Of a stretch of 64,000 bases of DNA, positions 50,092-58,465 are shown piece after piece. The position numbers and the translations under genes are program-made. How positions within the stretch are numbered: the stretch's first letter is position 1; the number at the start of each line of letters is the position of its first letter. The notes beneath the pieces are model-generated. The model was given only the letters and a program-made list of their open reading frames with translations. It did no database searches and was not told where the DNA came from. The stretch lies in NCBI GenBank assembly GCA_034429195.1, contig DAOUGQ010000014.1:1-64000 (forward strand), read 5' to 3'. The stretch comes from UBA4782 sp034429195. GTDB taxonomy: Bacteria > Chloroflexota > Anaerolineae > Anaerolineales > Anaerolineaceae.

Positions 50092-52002
50092 TTAGGTATC
50101 TTTCAACCCTGCTGCATTTCCCACCTGGTTTTCCATCGACAGAATCTCCTTCGTTACCGCTTCAATTGCAATCCTTTGTTTTCGATACAGGTCAGCTTCA
50201 GACATCGATAAACGGAGTGCAACCTCACGCACTTTCTTTCCCTCCAGGAATTTCAAATCAAGAATATTATACAATATCCAATCAGCAGTGAAACGCCTTT
50301 CTCCTGCTGGACGTGTTCTTTCGACTGCTTTTCGCAATACTGATCTCATTGCATTGGCTTGATTTCCATTATTTTCAATAATTGCTTCCCTGACAATCTT
50401 TAACTGCATCAAGGGAGTATCGGTCAAACGAGGTCCACCCCAATAATGTCCAAGTGCATCCCGCACCCATTGGGTAATATCGGATGAGGTTTCGGGAAGG
50501 TCACCTGTCACAAATGTAGGATTTCCATAACGCGCAGATGCACGTAATCGTTCAATATATTCCATGTCAGGTGAAAATTCGCGAATATTGGCAAAGATAT
50601 CCTCTTGCAGTCTGCGGTCACGCAAACCCAAGGTAGCCCGTTCTGCCAGAATATCGAGCACCTGTTTTATTTCTGTATCGATCGGGTGATTTCCTACTCC
50701 TGAAATACCCATCAATCCCATAAGTTGCTTACCGTTTTCATGTTCAACCAGTGGGATCAACAGGTCTTCTCCCCAACAAAAATAGGATTCTTGATCCTTC
50801 TTATCTAAAACCATTGCTTCCAGCTCTCTGGAATCCATTGATTCTAAAGCAGGTTTTCCTACTACCAGTAGTTTATCCATTCCATCTGGTGTAAAAGATG
50901 CAATATACCCTCCTTTTGCTTGTAGACGATCACAAGCACCAGATAGGATCATTTCCAAAAATTGTCTCAAATCATTTCTAGTTAAAAGACGGTCTTCCAG
51001 ATCATGGATAGCTCGAAGATCATTACTATCCTTTCCCCAGAAAAGAATTCGTTCCCCCAATGGAGCAAATATTGTTATTCCATACTCAAAAATTAGAATA
51101 GTCAAAACCATGCTGATAGGAACAAAAGCAGTGTAATCTTCACCAAACAGAGCTCCCATGCGGCGTACGATCGTTGCAACGCCTAGCGTAACACTGGCAG
51201 TAAATGGGCCACGCATTAACCATTTAAATAGCCGGCTCTTTACAACTCGATCTGGCCAGGGGGTTCCAAAAAAAGCAACTGCATAAGCCATAACAATGAT
51301 TAAAAACATTACAAAAAGATTGCTAATAGCACTCAATGACCAGAAGAGAAATCCATGGATTCCAATGATCCCCGAACCAAAAAGCAGGAAGGGAAATTCA
51401 CCAATAGCAGGCGCAAGAGCTCCTGCAATAAGGTATCTCATTCGTCTCCGGCTGGTTGATGTAGTGGTACGTTGATAACTTCGTCTAAAGTTAATGAAAG
51501 AGATCACAATTATGATAAAGTAAAAAACGGCAAAGATATATGTCGAAATTACTGGTTGCAGATGAGGTATTGGAACGTTATTAAAAATGACCGGTCCAAC
51601 AAACCATCCTAAGGGAATCAACATAAGAAAAGCAAATGAAACAAAATAAGAGAGTAATATCCCAATTCGGTATTTGCCATGGCTGGGTCTGCCAGTAGTT
51701 TCTATCAGTGCATTGGAAAAGTGCAAATATATTGGAGGGAGCATGACTACTCCAACCCATTGCAAATTTAACCAGAAACTTATTTGATTGGAATTCATCT
51801 CTGTGCTTGCCAGCGATTCAGCCGTAAAGGAAATGATCATACAGACCATGATCGAAGCAAAAGTACGTGCTACACGATCTCGCAGGTTAAAAGCCATTGC
51901 ATAGAGAAAAAGAGAAAAGGCAGTAATAGCTACACCAGCCATAAGTATCTGGCTGATGGTACGCAAAATTACAGTAATCCAATCAAAAAAGGTCGAAACC
52001 AT
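50092..52002 (-). CDS. 7TM-type membrane sensor with GAF-like region and C-terminal HTH-like domain
   Basis: A 636-residue protein. The first 250 residues hold 7-8 membrane helices of the histidine-kinase N-terminal 7TM type. Residues about 330-470 look like a GAF domain (LEMILSGACDRLQAKGGYIASF, LLIPLVEHENGKQLMGLMGISG). The C-terminal part (RKAVERTRPAGERRFTADWILYNILDLKFLEGKKVREVALRLSMSEADLYRKQRIAIEAV) ends in an apparent HTH. There is no HisKA or HATPase, so it is not a kinase; the HTH may join sensing to DNA or protein binding. Confidence 0.7.
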   Translation of the reverse strand: MVSTFFDWITVILRTISQILMAGVAITAFSLFLYAMAFNLRDRVARTFASIMVCMIISFTAESLASTEMNSNQISFWLNLQWVGVVMLPPIYLHFSNALIETTGRPSHGKYRIGILLSYFVSFAFLMLIPLGWFVGPVIFNNVPIPHLQPVISTYIFAVFYFIIIVISFINFRRSYQRTTTSTSRRRMRYLIAGALAPAIGEFPFLLFGSGIIGIHGFLFWSLSAISNLFVMFLIIVMAYAVAFFGTPWPDRVVKSRLFKWLMRGPFTASVTLGVATIVRRMGALFGEDYTAFVPISMVLTILIFEYGITIFAPLGERILFWGKDSNDLRAIHDLEDRLLTRNDLRQFLEMILSGACDRLQAKGGYIASFTPDGMDKLLVVGKPALESMDSRELEAMVLDKKDQESYFCWGEDLLIPLVEHENGKQLMGLMGISGVGNHPIDTEIKQVLDILAERATLGLRDRRLQEDIFANIREFSPDMEYIERLRASARYGNPTFVTGDLPETSSDITQWVRDALGHYWGGPRLTDTPLMQLKIVREAIIENNGNQANAMRSVLRKAVERTRPAGERRFTADWILYNILDLKFLEGKKVREVALRLSMSEADLYRKQRIAIEAVTKEILSMENQVGNAAGLKDT

Positions 52003-52016
52003 ATCGCCTGTTGATT

Positions 52017-52556
52017 CTATCGCACTGATCCTGAAAAAATAATGGCAATATCATGGTTCGAATAATAATGATCAATGTATCCGCTAAACTCATATCCTAA
52101 TTTATGCGCCAACTGTATTGCGGGATAATTCTTGGATTGCATTTCAATACTTATCATTTTGATATTTCTATGAAGTGCCCAATCATGTACAGCAAGTATC
52201 AAAGCAGTTGCAATGCCCTGATGTCTTTCGCTCTCTTTAACAACGAGATCGGTTATCCAGATGGTATTTGGAGTAATCCTTTCGCTTGTACGCACAAAAC
52301 CCACTGGCTGTTCATGAAGATATGCTGCCAGCACAAATGCTTGTGCCATCCATTCTGGAGTAATCAATGATGAAGGTCTGGGATAATCAACACGAACGCT
52401 TCGGGGCAGCCTTGCAAGGCGTAATCTTACCGTTACCTGGGTTTCATCAGTGATCCTTTCAAGCTGCCAGACATGGCTTGTTTCATACCTTGCATCAATG
52501 CTTGCCAGTGCTGGAAGATCATTCTTACTGATTGGGCGTATTTCAATTTCAGGCAT
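52017..52556 (-). CDS. GNAT family N-acetyltransferase
   Basis: A 179-residue acetyltransferase. IEIRPISKNDLPALASIDARYET is the N-terminal strand-helix, TDLVVKESERHQGIATALILAVHDWA the acetyl-CoA loop (Q-G-I-A), and IEMQSKNYPAIQLAHKLGYEFSGY the end. The start is the ATG at 52556 (MPEIEIRP) with GGAG upstream; a longer in-frame reading to 52643 overlaps the previous gene out of frame. Acceptor unknown. Confidence 0.87.
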   Translation of the reverse strand: MPEIEIRPISKNDLPALASIDARYETSHVWQLERITDETQVTVRLRLARLPRSVRVDYPRPSSLITPEWMAQAFVLAAYLHEQPVGFVRTSERITPNTIWITDLVVKESERHQGIATALILAVHDWALHRNIKMISIEMQSKNYPAIQLAHKLGYEFSGYIDHYYSNHDIAIIFSGSVR

Positions 52557-52578
52557 ACCATTAATCTCCAAATTTCTA

Positions 52579-53253
52579 TTATGGAGCGACCACCTGTACA
52601 GAGATAACACAGGTGCCCAGAGTATTTTCATTGCTACTATCAAATGCCACCAGTCGGAGAGAATATTCGCCAGGTGTTAATTGTTCAGTATTCCACACCC
52701 CTCCTAACGTTTCATCGATAACAACCTTATTCCCAGCAGAGATCGCGATCCATGTGCTGCTGCCAGGTTGGCTAAATTCAAACTTATAATATCCCAAATT
52801 TGGTATGTTCACCGTACCTTTTAATTCTACCCACCCCGAAACTTTATCACCAGCGAGCGGGTAAGTCCATTCCAATTGATCAGAAACACAGCCAGTACCT
52901 GTTTCGGCTGCAATGGTCGTACCAACTCCAGGTGTTTCAAGTGGATTAACAGTACCAACTGATGTAGCCATCAGATCGATAGTAGGTGTGCTTAGTGTAT
53001 TTACCCCGGGAAAAGTCGGCGCAATGAAAGATACGAGAGCAAAAATTGTCATGCTCATTAATAATAAAAGTATTACTATAGTCAGAGAAGACGAGAAATG
53101 CCGTTGTGCAATTTCTTTTTCAAGACCAAACATGGCGATCCGCCATTCACGCCATGAAACAGCCATTTTCCGAATATAAATAATTCCCACTACACCAAGT
53201 AGGATGTAGAGGGGAACTTCATAATCTTGTAAAAACCGTAACAATGCACTCAT
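52579..53253 (-). CDS. Membrane protein with an extracytoplasmic Ig-like/beta-sandwich domain
   Basis: A 224-residue protein with membrane helices at about 12-30 and 56-80, a Thr/Pro/Gly-rich linker (80-120) and a C-terminal beta-sandwich (CVSDQLEWTYPLAGDKVSGWVELKGTVNIPNLGYYKFEFSQPG... to CVISVQVVAP), a layout that recalls penicillin-binding-associated or Big domains facing outward. It is common in related genomes, but the role is not known to me. It is 1 bp from the PNP gene. Confidence 0.7.
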   Translation of the reverse strand: MSALLRFLQDYEVPLYILLGVVGIIYIRKMAVSWREWRIAMFGLEKEIAQRHFSSSLTIVILLLLMSMTIFALVSFIAPTFPGVNTLSTPTIDLMATSVGTVNPLETPGVGTTIAAETGTGCVSDQLEWTYPLAGDKVSGWVELKGTVNIPNLGYYKFEFSQPGSSTWIAISAGNKVVIDETLGGVWNTEQLTPGEYSLRLVAFDSSNENTLGTCVISVQVVAP

Positions 53254-54090
53254 TTAAAGTTCAGCCAATACCCCCAACAGGATTGCTTTTAACTTTGGCA
53301 CGATCAACTCGGCTGCTTCAAGAACTTCTTCATGGGTAGTGATAGTACTGCCATCCAGATTGGCTTTATTCGTGATGCCTGAAAAACCTAGAACACGTAC
53401 ACCGCCATGTCTTGCAACAATTGTTTCCGGTACTGTAGACATGCCAACTGCGTCAGCACCGATCGCATGAAGAAAACGAAGATCCGCAGGTGATTCAAAT
53501 GAAGGCCCAGAGAGACCTGCATAAACACCTTCACGTAAAATGATCTTTTGCTTTTTTGCCTGGATACGTGCCATTTCTTCTAATCTTCGGTCAAACATCT
53601 GACTCATATCAGGAAATCTAGTACCAAATTCATCAAGGTTTGGACCTCGCAACGGGTTATTCCCCGTCATACAGATCAGATTAATGGTATCGGTTATCAG
53701 CATCACATCACCTGGAATGTATTCGGGGTTGATCGCCCCTGCTGCATTCGTGACTATCATCGTTTCCATTCCAAGGCGCTGCAAAACCCGAATTGGCATG
53801 GTGATTTCACTCATGCTGTACCCTTCATAATAATGAATACGTCCCTGCATTACAGCAACAGTTTGCCCGGCAAGTTTTCCTACTACTAATCTGTTTTTGT
53901 GCCCAATTACATGAGAGAGAGGCCAATCTGGGATTTCTGCATAAGGAATAACATCAGCTTCTTCTACTTCATCGGCAATATCTGCCAGGCCAGACCCAAG
54001 GATCAAACCGATTTTTGGCGTTTGGTGAAGTTTGCTGCGAATATATCCTGCAGCGCGGTTGATCTGCTCAATCGTGACAAAAGTTTCCAT
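53254..54090 (-). CDS. punA: Purine nucleoside phosphorylase (trimeric PunA type)
   Basis: A 278-residue PNP that phosphorolyses inosine/guanosine. GLILGSGLADIADEVE is the phosphate loop, VIGHKNRLVVG and GRIHYYEGYSMSEITMPIRVLQ the ribose/phosphate contacts, VTNAAGAINPEY the core, and GVYAGLSGPSFESPADLRFLHAIGADAVGMSTVPE with SGITNKANLDGS the base pocket (Glu and Asn). With MTA phosphorylase it serves purine salvage. It begins the long minus-strand run that ends at lgt. Confidence 0.92.
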   Translation of the reverse strand: METFVTIEQINRAAGYIRSKLHQTPKIGLILGSGLADIADEVEEADVIPYAEIPDWPLSHVIGHKNRLVVGKLAGQTVAVMQGRIHYYEGYSMSEITMPIRVLQRLGMETMIVTNAAGAINPEYIPGDVMLITDTINLICMTGNNPLRGPNLDEFGTRFPDMSQMFDRRLEEMARIQAKKQKIILREGVYAGLSGPSFESPADLRFLHAIGADAVGMSTVPETIVARHGGVRVLGFSGITNKANLDGSTITTHEEVLEAAELIVPKLKAILLGVLAEL

Positions 54091-54280
54091 ATCTTTTCCT
54101 TCCTTATATACATGTAAAGCGTTCTCTTACAGAAACCTCAGGCATTTTATTATATCAAAACATGAACCTACAAATTTTCCTTTCTTGAAATCAACCTTGC
54201 AAAAGAGTAAACCATAATCATTTGATTTATTTGAACTTGTATGTTAAATTATTTGAAATATTCTTGGGACTCTAGCTAAG

Positions 54281-55834
54281 TTGAAATCATTGAAGTTTCC
54301 CTCAATTACTTTATCTGAAGATCAACGAATTTATCTGCCCATTGCCATTGCGCTTTTGGGATTGAATTTGGTTATTATAGGGCATTTTTTCAAGCCAATT
54401 CATGGACAGACGGTCATGCTGGCCGGGATAATTGCCTGTATTTTATATATCCTATTCAGTGTATTCTTTGTTTTCTTTTCTTTCCGTCTATCAGATCGTT
54501 ATCCAGTTGTAAATTGGTTCAATGCGATCTTTACATCAGTTTTTATCAGCATTATTACCTTAAATGACACCAAAGAAATGATGAGTATCTCTCTGGTACT
54601 TATAGCAATTTCTCTCATTGCTACTACTTTAACGTCAGGTCGTGGCCCTGCATACTTGTTTCTTATGCTTGTTTCGATTGCCAGATTTTGGATTCTGGAG
54701 CCTACACTAGTTGATATTTCCTTATCCACCTTGATGTTGGCAATAAGTCTACCCGTTGCTGGGGTTGTATTCATTGAAACTTTACGCATTATGCGTCAAA
54801 TTATTGACAAAGAAGTAGTCCGATTAAAAACTCTGAATATGGTTTCGCAATCCTTTGGCACTTCATTAGAGATTAACGAGGTCATAACCCTGATTAGCAA
54901 TGCGATTCAGCAGGCTCTTCAGGCTGATACGTATTATGTTGCTTTCTTAACAGGTGAAAATCTACATTTCGAGTTGGTTTTTGATGATGGCGTATTCTTT
55001 CCCGCTCAGGATGTACCCATCACAAATACTCTTGCAGGTCACGTAATAAAAACTTGTAAACCGCTTTTATTGAATAATCTTTCAAAAGATAGTCAGAAAC
55101 TCGGTATTCCTTTTACAGTGATAGGTCAACCCAAAGTGAGCCGCAGTTGGATGGGAATACCATTGATAATCAAACAAGAATCTATTGGTCTAATCGCAGT
55201 TGCATCATATAAACCAAACGCATTTACACAGCAAGATCTTGAAATGATACAATCACTGGCAGTACAGGCTTCCTTTGCGATCGATAATGCCCGCCATCAC
55301 AATGCAGTGAAACAGCAATCCAGGCAGGATAGTTTGACTCTGACACTGAATCATGGAAGTTTTATTGCTGATTTGGAAAACGAGATAATCACTGCGAAAT
55401 CAAAAGGGCAATCGCTGGCATTGATTATGTTGGATATCGATTACTTTAAAATCTATAATGATTCCTGGGGGCACTTGCTTGGAGATAAAGTTCTGGTTGA
55501 ATTATCCAAAATTCTCACATCACATGTAAAGAGTTCAGATTTGGTAGGACGATGGGGCGGAGAAGAATTCGCAATTGCTTTACAAAATGCGAATATTGAA
55601 CAAGCGACTGCCGTTGCTGAGAGGATCCGTAGTTCTATGAAGGAACTGAAAATCTGCCGTGATGACAGTGACTATATATCTACCCCTACAATCAGCCAGG
55701 GCATAGCAGTTTTACCGGAAGAAGCGGGTGATGCATTCTCGCTCATTGACCTTGCAGATAAACGCCTGTATAAAGCCAAACAGAAGGGGCGTAATCAGAT
55801 TGAAAATTCTGGCTTCTTTCATTTCCAAGAATAA
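54281..55834 (+). CDS. GAF-GGDEF diguanylate cyclase
   Basis: A 517-residue membrane protein: five to six N-terminal helices (about 18-175), a GAF domain (185-350) and a GGDEF domain with GRWGGEEFAIAL (GGEEF, active form) and the DxD region MLDIDYFKIYND. The RxxD inhibitory site is not evident. It likely makes c-di-GMP in response to a small ligand or redox signal. It starts at TTG 54281 without a clear ribosome site. Confidence 0.88.
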   Translation: MKSLKFPSITLSEDQRIYLPIAIALLGLNLVIIGHFFKPIHGQTVMLAGIIACILYILFSVFFVFFSFRLSDRYPVVNWFNAIFTSVFISIITLNDTKEMMSISLVLIAISLIATTLTSGRGPAYLFLMLVSIARFWILEPTLVDISLSTLMLAISLPVAGVVFIETLRIMRQIIDKEVVRLKTLNMVSQSFGTSLEINEVITLISNAIQQALQADTYYVAFLTGENLHFELVFDDGVFFPAQDVPITNTLAGHVIKTCKPLLLNNLSKDSQKLGIPFTVIGQPKVSRSWMGIPLIIKQESIGLIAVASYKPNAFTQQDLEMIQSLAVQASFAIDNARHHNAVKQQSRQDSLTLTLNHGSFIADLENEIITAKSKGQSLALIMLDIDYFKIYNDSWGHLLGDKVLVELSKILTSHVKSSDLVGRWGGEEFAIALQNANIEQATAVAERIRSSMKELKICRDDSDYISTPTISQGIAVLPEEAGDAFSLIDLADKRLYKAKQKGRNQIENSGFFHFQE

Positions 55835-55838
55835 ATAA

Positions 55839-56879
55839 TTATCTTTTTACCACTCCCTGAATGACTTCTAACGCTTTCGTAATAGCAGATTCGTCTATCC
55901 AATGATGAACTACCAGACGAAACTCCCGCTTTCCAACAGTGTTAAAACGCACACCCTGTTCAGATGCCAACTTGACAACTTCTGCCCCATCAAGGGGAAC
56001 AGTTTCATCTAAACCAAAGAAAACCATATTGGATTGAGGGGGATCAGTCAGAACATATAATCCGGGAATTTTCTTCAATCCATCAGCCAGAGCTCGAGCA
56101 TGTTCGTGATCAAGGGGTAAAAGGGGAACTATTTCTTCAAGCGCTACGATGCCAGCTGCTGCTAGGATGCCTGCCTGCCGCATTCCCCCACCCAATTGCT
56201 TACGTATCCTGCGTGCTTTATGAATAAATTCATTTGTTCCGCACAATACACTTCCAACAGGAGCACTTAGCCCTTTGCTCAAACAAAAAGTGACTGAGTC
56301 TGCATTTCTAACCAAAACAGAAGGTTCAACACCCAGCGCAGCAGCAGCATTGAAAATCCGTGCCCCATCAATATGAACGTTTAATCCACGGCTATGCGCG
56401 AGGCTTGCTGCTTGATCAGTATATTCAGCGCTTAATACCATACCCCCCGTTTTGTTCTGGGTGTTCTCCAGGATTAACAAGCGGCTGGTTGGATGATGTA
56501 CATTCTCTTCCCAGATGGCATCCTTGATATCTTCTAGTCTCAATGTGCCATCTTTTTGATTGGGAATTGTGTGAGGCATCACACCTCCCAAAGCCGCCAC
56601 TCCACCCGCTTCAAATAAAAAAGTATGCCCAAGATTTCCCATTATGGCTTCGTCACCTCGACCACAATGCGTAAGTACCGCCACCAGGTTTCCCATAGTT
56701 CCAGATGGAATGAATAAGCCTGCTTCTTTTCCCATTTTCTGAGCAGAAAGTTCCTGCAGCTTATTTACTGTGGGATCTTCACCATACACATCATCACCAA
56801 CTTCAGCCCTCGCCATGGCTTCACGCATCGCTGGAGTTGGTTGAGTTACAGTATCAGATCGGAGATCAATCCATTGCAT
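55839..56879 (-). CDS. ltaE: Low-specificity L-threonine aldolase
   Basis: A 346-residue PLP-dependent enzyme that splits threonine to glycine and acetaldehyde. IDLRSDTVTQPTPAMREAM, GDDVYGEDPTVNKLQ, HIDGARIFNAAAALG and the PLP-Lys loop TFCLSKGLSAPVGSVLCG fit LtaE. It starts an operon with rluD and lspA only by proximity: it is the last of the three in transcription order. Family certainty is high, and the stereospecificity is not predicted. Confidence 0.93.
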   Translation of the reverse strand: MQWIDLRSDTVTQPTPAMREAMARAEVGDDVYGEDPTVNKLQELSAQKMGKEAGLFIPSGTMGNLVAVLTHCGRGDEAIMGNLGHTFLFEAGGVAALGGVMPHTIPNQKDGTLRLEDIKDAIWEENVHHPTSRLLILENTQNKTGGMVLSAEYTDQAASLAHSRGLNVHIDGARIFNAAAALGVEPSVLVRNADSVTFCLSKGLSAPVGSVLCGTNEFIHKARRIRKQLGGGMRQAGILAAAGIVALEEIVPLLPLDHEHARALADGLKKIPGLYVLTDPPQSNMVFFGLDETVPLDGAEVVKLASEQGVRFNTVGKREFRLVVHHWIDESAITKALEVIQGVVKR

Positions 56880-56898
56880 AGGTACACCTTCTTACTTT

Positions 56899-57828
56899 CT
56901 AGGATTTTCCTTGCTCCAATTCCTGCAGGATCTTCTCAAGCTCTGGAGCCAGGGGAGCGGTAAACGATCGTGGAGTTTTTTCTCCGGGCAATGTGATCAT
57001 GATATCATGGGCATGCAAGAAGTGACGGTTTAGCGGAAGTGAAGATTTCTTATGCCCATAAACCTTGTCTCCCACCACAGGGCAACCAATAAATGCCATA
57101 TGTACCCTGATCTGGTGGGTTCTGCCAGTTAATGGATGTACTTCTATCAGAGTATGGTGAGGAAAAGTTTTAACAACCCGGTATTCACTGATTGCTGACC
57201 GACCTTTTGCATCGGGCACAATTGCCATTTGCTTCCGCTTGGATGGATCACGTCCAATGGCTGCCTCTACTCTGCCAGTTGGTGTTGGAGGAATCCCATC
57301 CACTAATGCAATATATGTCTTTTTGACTTTTCTTGATTTGAATTGATTTTGCAGCCATTGATGAGTTGCATCATCTTTTGCCAGCAGGATCAAACCTGAA
57401 GTATCTTTATCCAATCGGTGCACAACGCCAGGTCGTTGAACGCCTCCGACACCCGTTAATTCCGGTGCATGTGCCAGCACAGCATGAACCAGTGTTCCAG
57501 TACTATGACCCGCTGCCGGGTGTACAACCATACCTGCTGGCTTGTTGACGATCAGCAGATGTGCATCTTCATATAAAACTTCTAGTGGAATGGTTTCGGG
57601 AATTAACTCAGAAGGTTCAGGTGGAGGTAGAATAATTTTTACTTCCTGCCCTGATGCTACCGGTACACTCATCTTCTCGATAACTCTGCCATCCAGGCTG
57701 ACATTTCCTGACCTGATTAATGCCTGCAGACGTGCCCGAGAAAATTCTGGTAGGCAGCGCACCAGGAATTTATCCAATCTCTCAGGTTCTTTTTCTGTTT
57801 GCATGAAAGTAAAAATCTGATCACTCAT
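56899..57828 (-). CDS. rluD: 23S rRNA pseudouridine synthase RluD family
   Basis: A 309-residue pseudouridine synthase. An S4 RNA-binding domain (residues 16-75: RLDKFLVRCLPEFSRARLQALIRSGNVSLDG) precedes the catalytic domain with HRLDKDTSGLILLAKDD, in which the Asp is the nucleophile, and GRTHQIRVHMAFIGCPVVGD. RluD modifies helix 69 of 23S rRNA; related RluA/RluC targets cannot be excluded. Its start overlaps the lspA stop by 8 bp. Confidence 0.93.
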   Translation of the reverse strand: MSDQIFTFMQTEKEPERLDKFLVRCLPEFSRARLQALIRSGNVSLDGRVIEKMSVPVASGQEVKIILPPPEPSELIPETIPLEVLYEDAHLLIVNKPAGMVVHPAAGHSTGTLVHAVLAHAPELTGVGGVQRPGVVHRLDKDTSGLILLAKDDATHQWLQNQFKSRKVKKTYIALVDGIPPTPTGRVEAAIGRDPSKRKQMAIVPDAKGRSAISEYRVVKTFPHHTLIEVHPLTGRTHQIRVHMAFIGCPVVGDKVYGHKKSSLPLNRHFLHAHDIMITLPGEKTPRSFTAPLAPELEKILQELEQGKS

Positions 57829-58372
57829 TCGAAGTATCAGTTTGATCCTCTTGAGCAGGTAGTTTCTGCTTCGCGTCTGCCATCACCTTTTCTTTTTTCT
57901 GCGTTTTCCGCTCATCAATATAAAGCCCTATCAGCAAGACAGCTACACCTAATGTGATGCTCGCATCTGCAACGTTGAATACAGGGAAGTTTCCCAGCGA
58001 AACAAAATCTGTTACATATCCCTGGGTTATCCGATCGATCAGGTTACCAATTGCGCCACCCGCCTGCATTGCCAAAGCAACACGCAATGGCACATCGGCT
58101 TCTGGAATTCGAGGATAGAAAAAGATAATGGCAACGATCACAACAGTGATCAGGATGGTAAATATTTCTCCCATTCCTTGAAATAAACCAAAAACCACAC
58201 CATCATTATGCCAGTGGACAATGCGTGCAAAAGGTTCTAGCCATTTCCAGGGCATCCAGGTTTCTGCCACAGCCAGATTATTTCGTACCATGTTTTTTGT
58301 TACCTGATCCAACACCACGATTACCGCGACGATCACACCTAAAAAGAGGTATTTCTTAGCTATGTTTTTCAA
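57821..58372 (-). CDS. lspA: Lipoprotein signal peptidase (signal peptidase II)
   Basis: A 183-residue membrane aspartic peptidase that removes the signal peptide from diacylglycerylated prolipoproteins. The catalytic Asp pair is in GGAIGNLIDRI and FNVADASITLG, with four hydrophobic helices and a charged tail (after 158) rich in Lys and Gln. The TTG start at 58372 has AGGAG six bases upstream. It pairs functionally with Lgt. Confidence 0.95.
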   Translation of the reverse strand: MKNIAKKYLFLGVIVAVIVVLDQVTKNMVRNNLAVAETWMPWKWLEPFARIVHWHNDGVVFGLFQGMGEIFTILITVVIVAIIFFYPRIPEADVPLRVALAMQAGGAIGNLIDRITQGYVTDFVSLGNFPVFNVADASITLGVAVLLIGLYIDERKTQKKEKVMADAKQKLPAQEDQTDTSNE

Positions 58373-58425
58373 AGCAATCTCCTAAACAATAGTGGCAATT
58401 GTACCCTATTCCTGATGCATGATAT

Positions 58426-58458
58426 AAAAAAAGAACCGCCTGCTTTTGACAGGCGGTT
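58426..58458 (-). terminator. Terminator of ileS
   Basis: AACCGCCTG (58434-58442) and CAGGCGGTT (58450-58458) form a 9-bp stem; on the minus strand it is followed by CTTTTTTT (58433-58426). It lies just past the ileS stop. Confidence 0.9.
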
Positions 58459-58465
58459 TTCAGGA

